Under the pieces are notes generated by a model. The model did no database searches. It was given only the letters and a program-made list of their open reading frames with translations, and was not told the DNA's origin. Positions 35,420-44,546 of a DNA stretch of 64,000 nt are shown here, one piece after another (the stretch's first letter is position 1; every line of letters starts with the position of its first letter). Location: positions 63,709 through 127,708 of the forward strand of contig MU603950.1 in assembly GCA_025201845.1 (NCBI GenBank), given 5' to 3'. Position numbers and translations under genes: made by a program. This DNA is from Martensiomyces pterosporus (lineage: Eukaryota; Kickxellomycota; Kickxellomycetes; Kickxellales; Kickxellaceae).

Positions 35420-35707
35420 TCAGTAGTCCCGGCCTGTTTGAGTAAGCACGGCCTGTGGGCTGGTGCCCAGTGCATGGGCAGTCTGGCGAGCAAGTTTCTT
35501 CAACGAGCGCACTTCTTTCTTGGACAGCACTCCGCTGCTGTAGACCCAGTCGTTGGCGGTAACGTCGACTTTACCCATGGGCCTGGCATCCACGGGGCCA
35601 GAGATCTTGCTCTTTTCGACGTGGTTGACAAAGTCGGACGCCTGCATATAGACAACACCGCAGTGCTTGGCCTTGTCCGACGAGCCTGCCGATCTGTGGT
35701 GGAACAT
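35420..35707 (-). CDS. Small uncharacterised protein A, paralogue of the gene at 37937
   Basis: A 95-residue protein of no family I can name. It aligns end to end with the 98-residue product of 37937-38233. The shared core runs from (V/L)Y..(A/S)S(D/E)F(V/I)N.V(E/D)K through ISGPV.A.PMG..D(V/I)TA.D to a C-terminal basic helix E..(S/L)L...(R/V)R.TA..LG. The start at 35707 (MFHHRS) matches the MFFRKS start of the partner and lies 100 bp from a TATA-like box; the open frame extends further upstream but the alignment does not. There is no signal peptide or membrane span. Both N-termini are basic and Ser-rich. Conservation between two diverged copies is the main evidence that it is real. Confidence 0.8.
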   Translation of the reverse strand: MFHHRSAGSSDKAKHCGVVYMQASDFVNHVEKSKISGPVDARPMGKVDVTANDWVYSSGVLSKKEVRSLKKLARQTAHALGTSPQAVLTQTGRDY

Positions 35708-35806
35708 TTTCTTGTGGTGGAATGGTGGTTGTATGCGGTGATGGGGAAAAGACTGAGCTTGGACGCATGAGGCTACAGACAACAGAGGCGACAGCCTGGC
35801 TTGGCC

Positions 35807-35813
35807 TTAAATA
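35807..35813 (-). promoter_or_regulatory. TATA-like box of small protein A
   Basis: TATTTAA on the minus strand, 100 bp upstream of the ATG at 35707, immediately downstream (in the gene's direction) of the duplicated 56-bp unit. Confidence 0.45.
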
Positions 35814-35827
35814 CCACGCTTGGCGCT

Positions 35828-35939
35828 TGGCTGCGACGATGAAACAGGGTCTCGCCGAAGAGGAGGCAAGACTGGGGGCATCGTGGCTGCGACGATGAAA
35901 CAGGGTCTCGCCGAAGAGGAGGCAAGACTGGGGGCATCG
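35828..35939. repeat. Perfect 56-bp tandem duplication in a promoter
   Basis: Two identical, directly adjacent 56-bp copies (35828-35883 and 35884-35939), each beginning TGGCTGCGACGATGAAACAG. They start 15 bp upstream of the TATA-like box of small protein A. Identity of the copies points to a recent event or an assembly duplication. Confidence 0.97.
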
Positions 35940-37735
35940 TGACTCCAGATGGATTTCGCCAATTGCGCGGCCACCCCTCCTTGGCCGCTTAAACGGCTTT
36001 CACCGCTGCCTATATCACATACCAGCTCCACCCAGCTAGTGAGCAGCACAGCCGAAGGCAGTGGCAACGCGGCAGAACAATCAGCCAAACTCGCCGAGGG
36101 CCATTTGGACGCCGTGTGCAATGAAAACAAGCTGCTTTCCGGACTTCCGCCTTCAATAATGCGGCACTTCTTGTGTGGCTCAACAAAGCACCCCCTTCAA
36201 GGCGTGTGACTGACTCACCGTGGGGCTGCAAAGGAGTGAATGAGAGGGGTAAACGAAAGTACCGAGGTGGTGGTGCTTGGCTGCTTTCTTTATCTTCAGC
36301 ACGCGGACTTTGCACAAGCAAGGCGGCATGGGACTGCCCGCAGCCCCTCTCGACGGCTCCAGACTGGTAAGCGCATCGTTGTTTTGTTGGCAGGGCAGGC
36401 TGTAGTAGCGCGTGAGTGTGTGGTAGTCGCCAGCAGTGCTAATAAGAAACACCCGCGCGCCCTGCCCGCCGCACTATTGGCAGCAGGGAGCGGCCAGCAT
36501 CCTATCGCGGTGACTAGCACCAGCGTCATGTTAGTGCCCTGTGTCTGTGTGTGGGGCTTGGCTTGCACAAAAAGTCACCGTACGATCGCTTGCAGAGTGG
36601 GGTGTGTGTCATCACAGCGTCAGGCAGACTAACGCTGCTGCTGCTGCTGGTTCATGTGAAGGCGGGCTTTGTCTTGGAGCAGCCATTTTCCTCTATCGAT
36701 TGCAAGCCCAGCTGGAGCCGATCAAAACTGCTTCCCTATCTGGGCCTGATCGACGGGACCAAGACAGACCTGGCCAGCCTGTGGAGTGACAAAACTCCGG
36801 AAGCACTGCTCATGGAGCCGAACAGCTAAGCCCGCGGCCATGATATGACGCATATGCTGCCTGCTCTCGCCTAGCCAGGAAATTTTTGCAGCGCCCCAGC
36901 CAGCAAGCAGATATTCTCGGCGCGGCGCCACCATCGAGCTACTGCTGCCGCGAAAGAGCGCCTCCACGCACGAGAGGCCAAAGCCGCAGAAGCGGCGTGG
37001 GTCAATGACGCGTAGCAGGCCCCCACGTGCGCTTCTGTGGAAGGCCTGCTGCCATGCTGTGGAAGAAAAGAATGCTGTGCGCAGAACGCTGCTTGTGTGA
37101 GCTTGTTGCGCACAGCCTTCTAGAACGAAAAACAGCAGAGGCGTGCAAAGAGGGGCGTGGTTTTTCTGGCTGTGCCCGCCTGGCGGCAGAGGCCGAATAA
37201 GCGAGGCGCCGAGTTGCGCGTTTGCGCCTGTGGGCCATTGCTGCCGCCAGCGCCATCTCCAGCACGCAGCCTGTGGAGCCGTCACACGGGATCGACGCCA
37301 AAGGCGGCGCTTAATCCCGAAATCGGGGCCTTGCTACTGGCTGGCGCCGTGTGGTCACAGCAGGCGGTAAGTGTGCAACAATTATCGATGGGCGATTTCC
37401 CAGATCCCCAAAAAGGCGCTGGCTGTGTACGCCGGGACGGGGGCCAATTTTGGGCTGCTGGCTGCACGGCTGACGCCAGAATGCTCGCTGCTGTGTGGAC
37501 GGAAGGGGTAATGGTCACCCTTCGTTTCCTCTATCCCGCATAGCCGCTGTCCGGGGCAAAAGAGTGCAAAAATGCGGGTTTTGCGTTGACTACCGTGTGT
37601 CCATCCATCCGTGGTTTGTTCCCACCCGTTTGCTGTACCTCGCGGCTGGGAGCGGACCCTTGTAGCAGTCTTTGGCCCTATGGCGGAAGGCGCCACTGCG
37701 AAGACCGAGGGCACAGCGCTGCCTGCCTCTGTGGC

Positions 37736-37742
37736 TATAAAG
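37736..37742 (+). promoter_or_regulatory. TATA box of small protein B
   Basis: TATAAAG lies 201 bp upstream of the ATG at 37937 and is followed by a CT-rich leader. Confidence 0.55.
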
Positions 37743-37936
37743 ACCACGCCGCCGGCGCCCTCCGGCACCAGTTCCTGAGCTTTGTTTCTTCATTCACAGT
37801 TCTCTCTTCTTAGACTATGCAATAGCCCTCCGCCTAGCTTCTCCAGCACTTCTCTACAGCGAGCACACGCGCTTGGCCTTTTCCCTCCCCGCAGACAGTA
37901 GCAGTTTTACACAGCCCGCCCACTCCACCCTCTACC

Positions 37937-38233
37937 ATGTTTTTCAGGAAGAGCAAGCGCACCAACTCTAACACGTCGGCCTCCAGCCAGCGCGGCCACG
38001 GCGCTCTGTACGTGAACTCGTCAGAGTTCATCAACTATGTCGACAAGCACCAGATCTCGGGCCCCGTCTCTGCCCAGCCCATGGGTGCCATGGACATCAC
38101 CGCCTGCGACGTCATTTGCCGCGGCGTGCCCACACAGGCCGAGCTCAAGCTCCTGCGCCGGCGCGTTCGTGAGACCGCCTCGCTTCTTGGCGCTCGGGCA
38201 AACAACAGCATCGAGCAGAGCATTGCCTGCTAG
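37937..38233 (+). CDS. Small uncharacterised protein B, paralogue of the gene at 35420-35707
   Basis: A 98-residue protein of no recognised family. The N-terminus is basic and Ser/Thr-rich (MFFRKSKRTNSNTSASS). The core ALYVNSSEFINYVDKHQISG continues with PVSAQPMGAMDITACD, followed by a basic, probably helical C-terminus (ELKLLRRRVRETASLLG). The core and length match protein A, encoded head-to-head 2.2 kb away. The ATG at 37937 sits in a good context (TCTACCATG) after a CT-rich leader and a TATA box. Third codon positions are strongly C/G-biased, as in well expressed genes here. It is likely soluble; no localisation signal beyond the basic start is visible. Confidence 0.82.
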   Translation: MFFRKSKRTNSNTSASSQRGHGALYVNSSEFINYVDKHQISGPVSAQPMGAMDITACDVICRGVPTQAELKLLRRRVRETASLLGARANNSIEQSIAC

Positions 38234-40719
38234 GCGGTGGTGGTGCTGGGACATTGTTTCTTGTTCCATATTGCTGCATCGTTTCATATCCCCCTGACTT
38301 GCCCCCACCCACATCTACTTGTGCCGACCCCATTTTGCCATACATATCCACACTCCTTCCCCCTACCCCACTCTCGCCCCGCACGCCAATCAGCACGCCA
38401 GCCTATCCGCTGCAATCGAGCTTTTTTTCTTGCTGCTGCAAACTTGTTTTTCTATCCTTTCCTTGTTTTTCCGAAACTTATTTGCATGGATGCTAGACCT
38501 CTTACTCCCCTTGCGCCTGCTAGCTAAACTGTACTTCTAATATACACACTCCAAACAAGTAATGTGTGCAAGGAAGTGACGCTGCTGTGGCATTCCAACA
38601 TGCCTTCTCGCCGCGCAGCTGCCTCCCGTCGCAGTTGGACTGGGCCATCAGCGAGCGGCAGACTTTGACAGTCGAGCAGCGTGTGAAAGGGCAGCTATGT
38701 CTTGTCTGTGGCAGCAACGGGCCAATACGCTGTTTTCCGCACACAAACATTGCTCTGCCCGGGTACTGCATCCGCCACGTAACTCTTTCGCTCGGCGCGT
38801 TTGGCCGAAACAGGCAGGAGGTCGAGAGAGCCACGATTGCTGCAGTGCTAGCGCGGCCATGTCAGCTGCACACCAGTGGTGCATGGGCCACTCTGGCCGT
38901 TTTGCACTTTGCGCTTTGCTTGCTTGACAGAGATTACCTGGATCACCACAAGTAAACAAGTTATGACGAGCAGGGTGCTCTTTATTGGACGTGCACCACG
39001 TGCAGCAGGCGAACGCACACACGAAGGATCGCAGCGGCTCCGAGCTGTGGACCTAGGGCCTCCAACGGCCTGACTCCGGGTAACGGCCAATCAGCGCCAG
39101 TAATTTTGCCAGCGATCTGCTCAGGAGCCCGCACTCTAGATTCCTTGGCCGGAAGTCAGCTCTGCCCATCTCTGCTGGCACATGCGGCCTGTTTTTGCAC
39201 TCGTGCCACCGCTGGCCATGCGGCAGAGCATGGTATTCCCACGACACCACGCGCGCTGCGACAGGATGTAGCGGGAAATGCGAGGGAGCTGAGTCGGCGG
39301 CCCACAAATCCGATGTTCAGTGACGTTACTGTCTGTGCTGGTGCTGTCTTCACCTCTTGGTGGTGCATGTGGTTACTCACCGGCATGTGCCTGGCTTTTT
39401 TTGAGATGGGCAGAACGCACATTGTGCATTCTGGTGGTGCTGTGCACAAACGAACAGCATACGAGCCAGCCTTGACATGCCAGCACCTGTCCCAAATGTC
39501 TAGTTTGCCAACATGCTCAGTGGTGGTATACAGCTACAAGCATTCACTTGCGTTTCGAGTTACTTGAAGAGAGATGGCGCGTCTTTCCTTTTGCAGCCCA
39601 CCAAGGCATACTAGGCATCAGTAGGAATGGCACCATACGGGCAGCAAAGGCTCTGTGCGTATACCAATTATCGTGCCACTGTCATAAGGAAAATGGTACT
39701 CAAAAATAGGGCTCGGAAGCGATTCTCCCTTTCATCTACTCCCGCAACAGAGAAGCCACACTCCTTGTGCTCCACGCACCACTTTCCTTAGCCTGCCAGC
39801 CTCTGCATGGAGACGATGCCTGCGCTGCAACGCCGAGATCCCCTTTCAGTGTAGAGAGTGGGGCACTAGTACGCCATTCCCAGTATATGCGCGATATTAT
39901 GTCGACACCCACCCCCAGAATAATTGCCAAGCGCAGCCTGACTGTGAGGAGGAACTCGTGCTGCTGGTCAAGCGATAAAGCGCTAGCAACAAAAATATCA
40001 TGTTCATTGAAAAGAGCACTGCGCCTGTTCCTGGCCAGGCGAAAATCCGCGCGCAGCCCTCCTCCGTGTTCAGCAGCCCCATGCGGACACCATTCCATCG
40101 CACTATCAACCCACTTTATCCGTGTCGAATGATGCAGTAGACTGTGCTCAAAAGCGCACTCTGGTCCCTCTTTAAGGACTCTTCTGTATAGCCTCAAGGC
40201 GAGGAATGAGGCGCAATAGGATTTATATTCTGGCCTTTCGGGTGCTGAAGAAACTCCAGCAAAGAAACATGCAACTGACGCTTGAAAATTGATGCAGCAC
40301 TGAATGGCCCCATTGATATTTAATGGATGGGTTATGCTTTTGACTGGTGCTGGCATAGCACATGGCACAACACTAAAGTGGAGGAAAGAGCGGGCGTAGA
40401 AGAGTGGGCATTGGCAGGCGTGTCCATGGAGTGCCCAGAGCCCCTCCTCACGCCCGCACGCCAGCACTTGCATGATTATTTTGGCCTCAAGCCAGAAAGC
40501 ACTCTTTTTCTGCTCCAGCGGATACGGGTGGAATTGTGTAGAGGCAGCATCATAGGAGCTCACTGTATAAATAAATATGATGCCCCTTCCGCTCCCAGCC
40601 ATTCCTTCTTTGTATCTAAGCTATCGTCGATCTCTACAAGCTGCCTTCATACAAGCTGCGCAACCTATATATTATTACCTCCTATTTTGATTAAACAGCA
40701 TAATTTTTATTCGATTCGA
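38234..40719. other. 2.5-kb spacer upstream of the RRxS/SGIG protein gene
   Basis: A CT-rich 3' flank of small protein B (38280-38480) is followed by mixed sequence with no supported gene. A minus-strand ATG frame of 288 codons (39736-40602) is longer than expected by chance but lacks the C/G third-position bias of the neighbours and overlaps the promoter of the next gene. Confidence 0.45.
40566..40573 (+). promoter_or_regulatory. TATA box of the RRxS/SGIG protein gene
   Basis: TATAAATA lies 154 bp upstream of the ATG at 40720. It rules out using the longer frame that begins at 40327. Confidence 0.6.
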
Positions 40720-41928
40720 ATGGCTGAGACTAGCCCCAGCCCAGTTAACCCTTCCCCCTCCCACCACAGGAACGTACGAAACTCTGCAGCGTCTCCGCCC
40801 ACCGCAGCGCTCTCGCCTCCCTACCAGCACACAATCAAGGCCACATACGTCCACAGGAGCCCTGCGGTCACTGGGTCTCTCGGAAAGCCTTCGCCGTATG
40901 TGGCCAAAGCCCAGGCAGGTGGTAACGGTGCCCGTCCATCGCGCTCCGGCATCGGTGGTCCTGTCAAGCGCCGCGAGAGCATGTCCGGAATCGGCAACAA
41001 CCTCCGTAGCCACAACCCAGCTGGGCTTGGTCGCTCCGTTGGCAAGGCTGCTGCTGCCGGCGGCCAGGGCCAGCAGCCCTCGGGCCTCTCCAAGCTTCTC
41101 CGTCGTACCAGCACCCATGGCACTGCTCCTGCTGCTCCTGCTGCTCCTGCTGCTCCTGCTGCTCCTTTGAACGAAGCTGGCTCACCACTACCAGCAGTGC
41201 CTACTGCTACGGACAGCGCCCAGAAGGATGTCAGGCGCCGTGGGTCTGTCACCACTGCCTCTGCCACTACCGCTGATGCCTCGGTCAATATCGCCGGCCC
41301 CACAGTGTTCCCCACCAACTCTGCATACTCTCCCGCCAGCCCGCCCGAGGTTACCCGCAAGGGTTCCATCTCTGTCCGCTATGCTAGCGAGCAGACTGTG
41401 GCATCCGCCATCGCTGCCGACTACCGCCAGTCGCCACCAGTCGCTGCACCTGGCCCTGCCCCTACTGATCCCGCAGCCAGTTTCTCGGGACCCATGGCCT
41501 CCAGTCCTCTGAATGTGCGAATTGTGCGCAGATCGATCTCCGACACGACAGGCGCCAGCATAGCTTGCAGCCCTGCCTCGCCCACATCGGGCATGACCAT
41601 TGGATCACCAAACACTGGTGGTATCATCGATGTTGTCGGGTCTCCCTCACGTCCATCGGTGGTCTATGCAGCGATCAACAAGGGATCCGGTATCGGCGGT
41701 GCTGACAGCGGCAAGACAAAGATGCAGAGAAGGGCATCTGGCATTGGCGGCAGTACTGGAAAGGACTGGATGGCGGACAGACCCTCTGGCATGGGCACCT
41801 CTGTTCCCCAGAACTCCCTGCCTGCCTCCGGCCTCTCCCAGGCGCTGAAGTCGCTGGTGATTGACAGGAAGAAGAACAAGTTGCCAGAAGCCGCCACCTC
41901 CCCGGCTGCCGAAGCTAGCAGCAAATAG
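40720..41928 (+). CDS. Disordered protein with repeated RRxS and SGIG motifs
   Basis: A 402-residue, Ser/Ala/Pro-rich, almost certainly disordered protein of unknown function. Basophilic kinase sites of the RRxS/RKxS type recur at Ser87 (KRRES), Ser131 (LRRTS), Ser176 (RRRGS), Ser216 (RKGS) and Ser340 (QRRAS), with a related VRRSIS at about 269-274. A second short motif, SGIG(G), occurs at 76-80, 89-92, 323-327 and 340-344, with SGMG at 356; SGLS appears at 121 and 370. At Ser340 the kinase site and SGIG overlap. An Ala-Ala-Pro repeat lies at about 137-149. The C-terminus is Lys-rich (IDRKKNK). The start is the first ATG after the TATA box at 40566. No enzyme domain, signal peptide or membrane span is visible. 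Confidence 0.78.
   Translation: MAETSPSPVNPSPSHHRNVRNSAASPPTAALSPPYQHTIKATYVHRSPAVTGSLGKPSPYVAKAQAGGNGARPSRSGIGGPVKRRESMSGIGNNLRSHNPAGLGRSVGKAAAAGGQGQQPSGLSKLLRRTSTHGTAPAAPAAPAAPAAPLNEAGSPLPAVPTATDSAQKDVRRRGSVTTASATTADASVNIAGPTVFPTNSAYSPASPPEVTRKGSISVRYASEQTVASAIAADYRQSPPVAAPGPAPTDPAASFSGPMASSPLNVRIVRRSISDTTGASIACSPASPTSGMTIGSPNTGGIIDVVGSPSRPSVVYAAINKGSGIGGADSGKTKMQRRASGIGGSTGKDWMADRPSGMGTSVPQNSLPASGLSQALKSLVIDRKKNKLPEAATSPAAEASSK
41125..41166 (+). repeat. 9-bp GCTCCTGCT repeat encoding Ala-Ala-Pro
   Basis: Tandem GCTCCTGCT units inside the RRxS/SGIG gene encode an AAPAAP-type linker. Confidence 0.9.
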
Positions 41929-42394
41929 CGGAATTAAAAGCACGCCGCAAGCACAGCTTGAGAGTGTGCTTTAATGTGCGTTCACGCGTCTTTCTGGTTC
42001 CAGTCCAGAATATCCACCAACCAACCCGTTCTCCTGTTGATATATTCGTGCTTCTATCCACTCCGCTATTTTTCTGATATGAAAGCCCATGTGCCATTAT
42101 TAGTGTATTGTTCACTCTTTCGCTCCCAAGTATCCTAAACCCGTGCACTGCAGGTTTGTTCTAACAATACGAGCAAAAGCTTGACATTGCTCATTATTGA
42201 TGAGAGGCAAAATGGCGAAGCTCCTCGATCCTCTCGTCGCTGGAAACGCAATAAAACTTGTACTGATTAATAGAGTCATACATACAAGGAAGAAAACAGC
42301 TAAATAAATTAAGTTCCATTTTTTTGTTGCGTCTCCACAGGTTGGAAGCAGGTGGGAGAGAGGAATGGCGAGCTTACACGCCAAAACCCCCTGT
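41929..42394. other. Convergent spacer
   Basis: Shared 3' flanks of the RRxS/SGIG gene (+) and GPI protein B (-), AT-rich with TTAATTTATTTAG-like runs around 42300. Nothing else was seen. Confidence 0.5.
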
Positions 42395-44546
42395 CTAGAA
42401 CAGCGCAGCAATCGCAGCGATCATCAGCGCCGAGGATCCGACCAGAGACCCAGCCGTGACCTTGTAGACCGAAGGCGATGCAGCAGACTTCTTGGTGGTA
42501 GACAAGGTGCCAATGACGAACTTGGTCTCGCCATCCTGCACAAAAGTTGAGGTGTAAAGCCCACCGCCGTTGTCAGAATCGTCGGTGGCGTCCTCAACCG
42601 TGGTCACTGAGCCAATGCTGGTTGACCCGTCAACAACAGTGGTGATGACCTGGATCACCGTCTTCTTGCTCCTACTTGTGCTTGAGGTCGGGGTGTCCTC
42701 GGCATCGGTGGTGTCAGGAGTGGTGGCAGGGGTCGACGACGACAGCGATGAAGCCGAGGAGCGAGTCTCAGTGTTCGATGCTGATGTCGACGAGGGCGTG
42801 GCAGACGGCGAGGAGGAGCCGGACGAGGAAGAGGAGCCGGACGAGGAAGAGGAGCCGGACGAGGAAGAGGAGCCGGAGGTGGTGTTGGCGGATGTCGAGT
42901 CAGCCGTGGCTGCCGAGGACTGGGTGGATGCAGAGGTGCTTGAAGTGGTGGTTTCTCCCGTAGTCGAGTTGGTGCTTCTGCTGCTGCCCGAAGTGGCAGA
43001 CGAGGCGGACGACGAGGCGGACGACGAGGCCCTGGAGGTGGTGGGCTCTTCGGTAGTACTAGTGCTCGTCGCACTAGTGGAGGTCACACTCGAACTGCTA
43101 GCAGAAGTGGAGTTTGGCGTCGAGGTCGAGCTGGCAGCTGAGCCTGTGCTAGAGGGAGGAGACGAAGTGGTACCCTTCTCTGTAGTAGCCGAGGTGGGTG
43201 TAGTAGCAGCGCTCGTTGTCGGTTCATCTGTAGTGCGTGCAGCAGACGTAGTGGGTGTTTCCGGTACAGAAGTAGACGTAGTGGTTTGGTTGTTGTCCTC
43301 GGTATTAGTACTAGACATGGATGTGGCAGTAGTGGCAGCTTCACTTGCAGATGATGCTGATGATGGTATCGACGTAGGAGAGATGGTGGTAGTGAATGTG
43401 GGGGCTGAGGAATCTGTAGAGGTAGAGGCAGCAGAGGAAGCGACAGGCGTAGTAATAGATGTTTGCGACAAACCAGTGCTGTCTATATTAGTACTGGATG
43501 TACTGGTGGGGGACGTCAATGGCGGGGTTGTTGCATTGCTAGTTGTCGTCTGTGCTGTGGGTGCAGTAGTTGTATCAAGGCCAACGGGTGTGGTGGTAAT
43601 AGGCGGCGACAGAGTTGCAGAATCCGTAAGCACGGAAGCAGCAGATGCTACGGTTGTGGACAGCACATCGTTCGTATTATTAGTACTGAATGTACTGGGG
43701 GTAAGTGGCCTGTTTGTTGTCATTGCAGTGCTAGGCACCTGCGCTGTTGCTGTTGCTGATGTTGGTGCCGTAGGCAATGTAGATGTGTGCGGTTGGGTTT
43801 CAGCGGCACCAGCGCTAGTGTTTTGGCCTACACTTTCTGGAGCGAAGCGACGAGACAGGGAAGGACAGGACAGGACAGGACCGGGGCAAAATACAGCATT
43901 GGAGGGGTTGGAAGAGGAGGGAAATGAAAAAAAGGTTCATTTGGGTATCAGCAGACATCGTATAGCAATGTATTTGGAGCAGAAAGAGGCGAGAGAGGAA
44001 CGAACGCTGCGCACAGCAATGCATAGCGCTTACCTGCTGTTTGTTGCAAAGCAGATGATGTTGAGCCCATAGCAGTTGCAGGTGCGGTAGTTGGAGCGGG
44101 CGGGCCATCGGTGGTTCTGCTGTTGCTATTGCTGCTCGCGGAAACCGCAGCATCACCACCTAAGTACAGCACAATATGGCATAGCAGGGGAATGGGGCAG
44201 ATGGAGGCAGGCATATGAAGGGGTTTTGGAGAGTGGCGGATATTTTTTGTGACAACCGAATGATCTCGGAGCGAGCCAGAAATCAGAGAAGAGAGAAAGG
44301 AACGCATTATTCCGACTGACATTGCATTTTGGAGCGGTACTTACGGGTAGTGGTTGGAGCAGTTGTCTGTGGAGCTGCCGACGAGGTGGTTTCAGCAGCA
44401 GGAGTAGCAGTGCCGTCCTGCGTCTCGGGGGTGCTCCCAGACACAGTGTTCGCCGCGAGATCTCCACTGTTAAGATCCTGGGCGAGAGCGATATGTGAAG
44501 TGGCGGCAGCAACAGCCACCAGGCTAATGAGACTGAGCGACCTCAT
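42395..44546 (-). CDS. Ser/Thr-rich GPI-anchored-type cell wall protein B
   Basis: Predicted secreted, O-glycosylated wall or membrane protein of 589 residues. Three exons, 44546-44345, 44159-44034 and 43836-42395, have GTAAGT/GTAAGC donors, TTAG/CCAG acceptors and consistent phase 1. The signal peptide is at 1-23 (hydrophobic SLISLVAVAAA, cleavage near ALAQ). A very long Ser/Thr-rich region follows, including SSSGSS repeats. The C-terminal module (SKKTVIQVITTVVDG..VTTVEDA..YTSTFVQDG..VIGTLSTTKK) is shared with GPI protein A, and a short hydrophobic tail (ALMIAAIAALF) suits GPI anchoring. The ATG at 44546 is the first in frame; the longer frame begins at TTG. The large open frames on the opposite strand here are shadows of Ser/Thr codon runs. 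Confidence 0.85.
42816..42877. repeat. 18-bp tandem repeat in GPI protein B
   Basis: Three exact copies and a partial fourth of an 18-bp unit (plus strand GAGCCGGACGAGGAAGAG), encoding an SSSGSS-type repeat on the minus strand. Confidence 0.93.
43837..44033 (-). other. Intron 2 of GPI protein B gene
   Basis: It is 197 nt, phase 1, with donor GCAG|GTAAGC and acceptor CTCCAG. The reading frame joins cleanly as TAG-ESVGQ. Confidence 0.8.
44160..44344 (-). other. Intron 1 of GPI protein B gene
   Basis: It is 185 nt, phase 1, with donor C|GTAAGT and acceptor TACTTAG. The split codon becomes CGT (Arg). Confidence 0.8.

Larger units (their letters stand above)
35708..37936. other. Head-to-head intergenic region between the two small paralogues
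   Basis: This 2.2-kb divergent spacer has a TATA-like box on each side (35807-35813 for the minus gene, 37736-37742 for the plus gene). It also holds a perfect 56-bp tandem duplication at 35828-35939. The open frames within are short and none is convincing. Confidence 0.6.

Noticed and set aside
42570..44072. 500-codon plus-strand open frame rich in Val, Glu and Asp
   Set aside because: It is the exact antisense of the Ser/Thr-rich exon of GPI protein B. Ser/Thr codon runs rarely give stops on the other strand, and the minus-strand gene has a signal peptide, splice sites and a paralogue.
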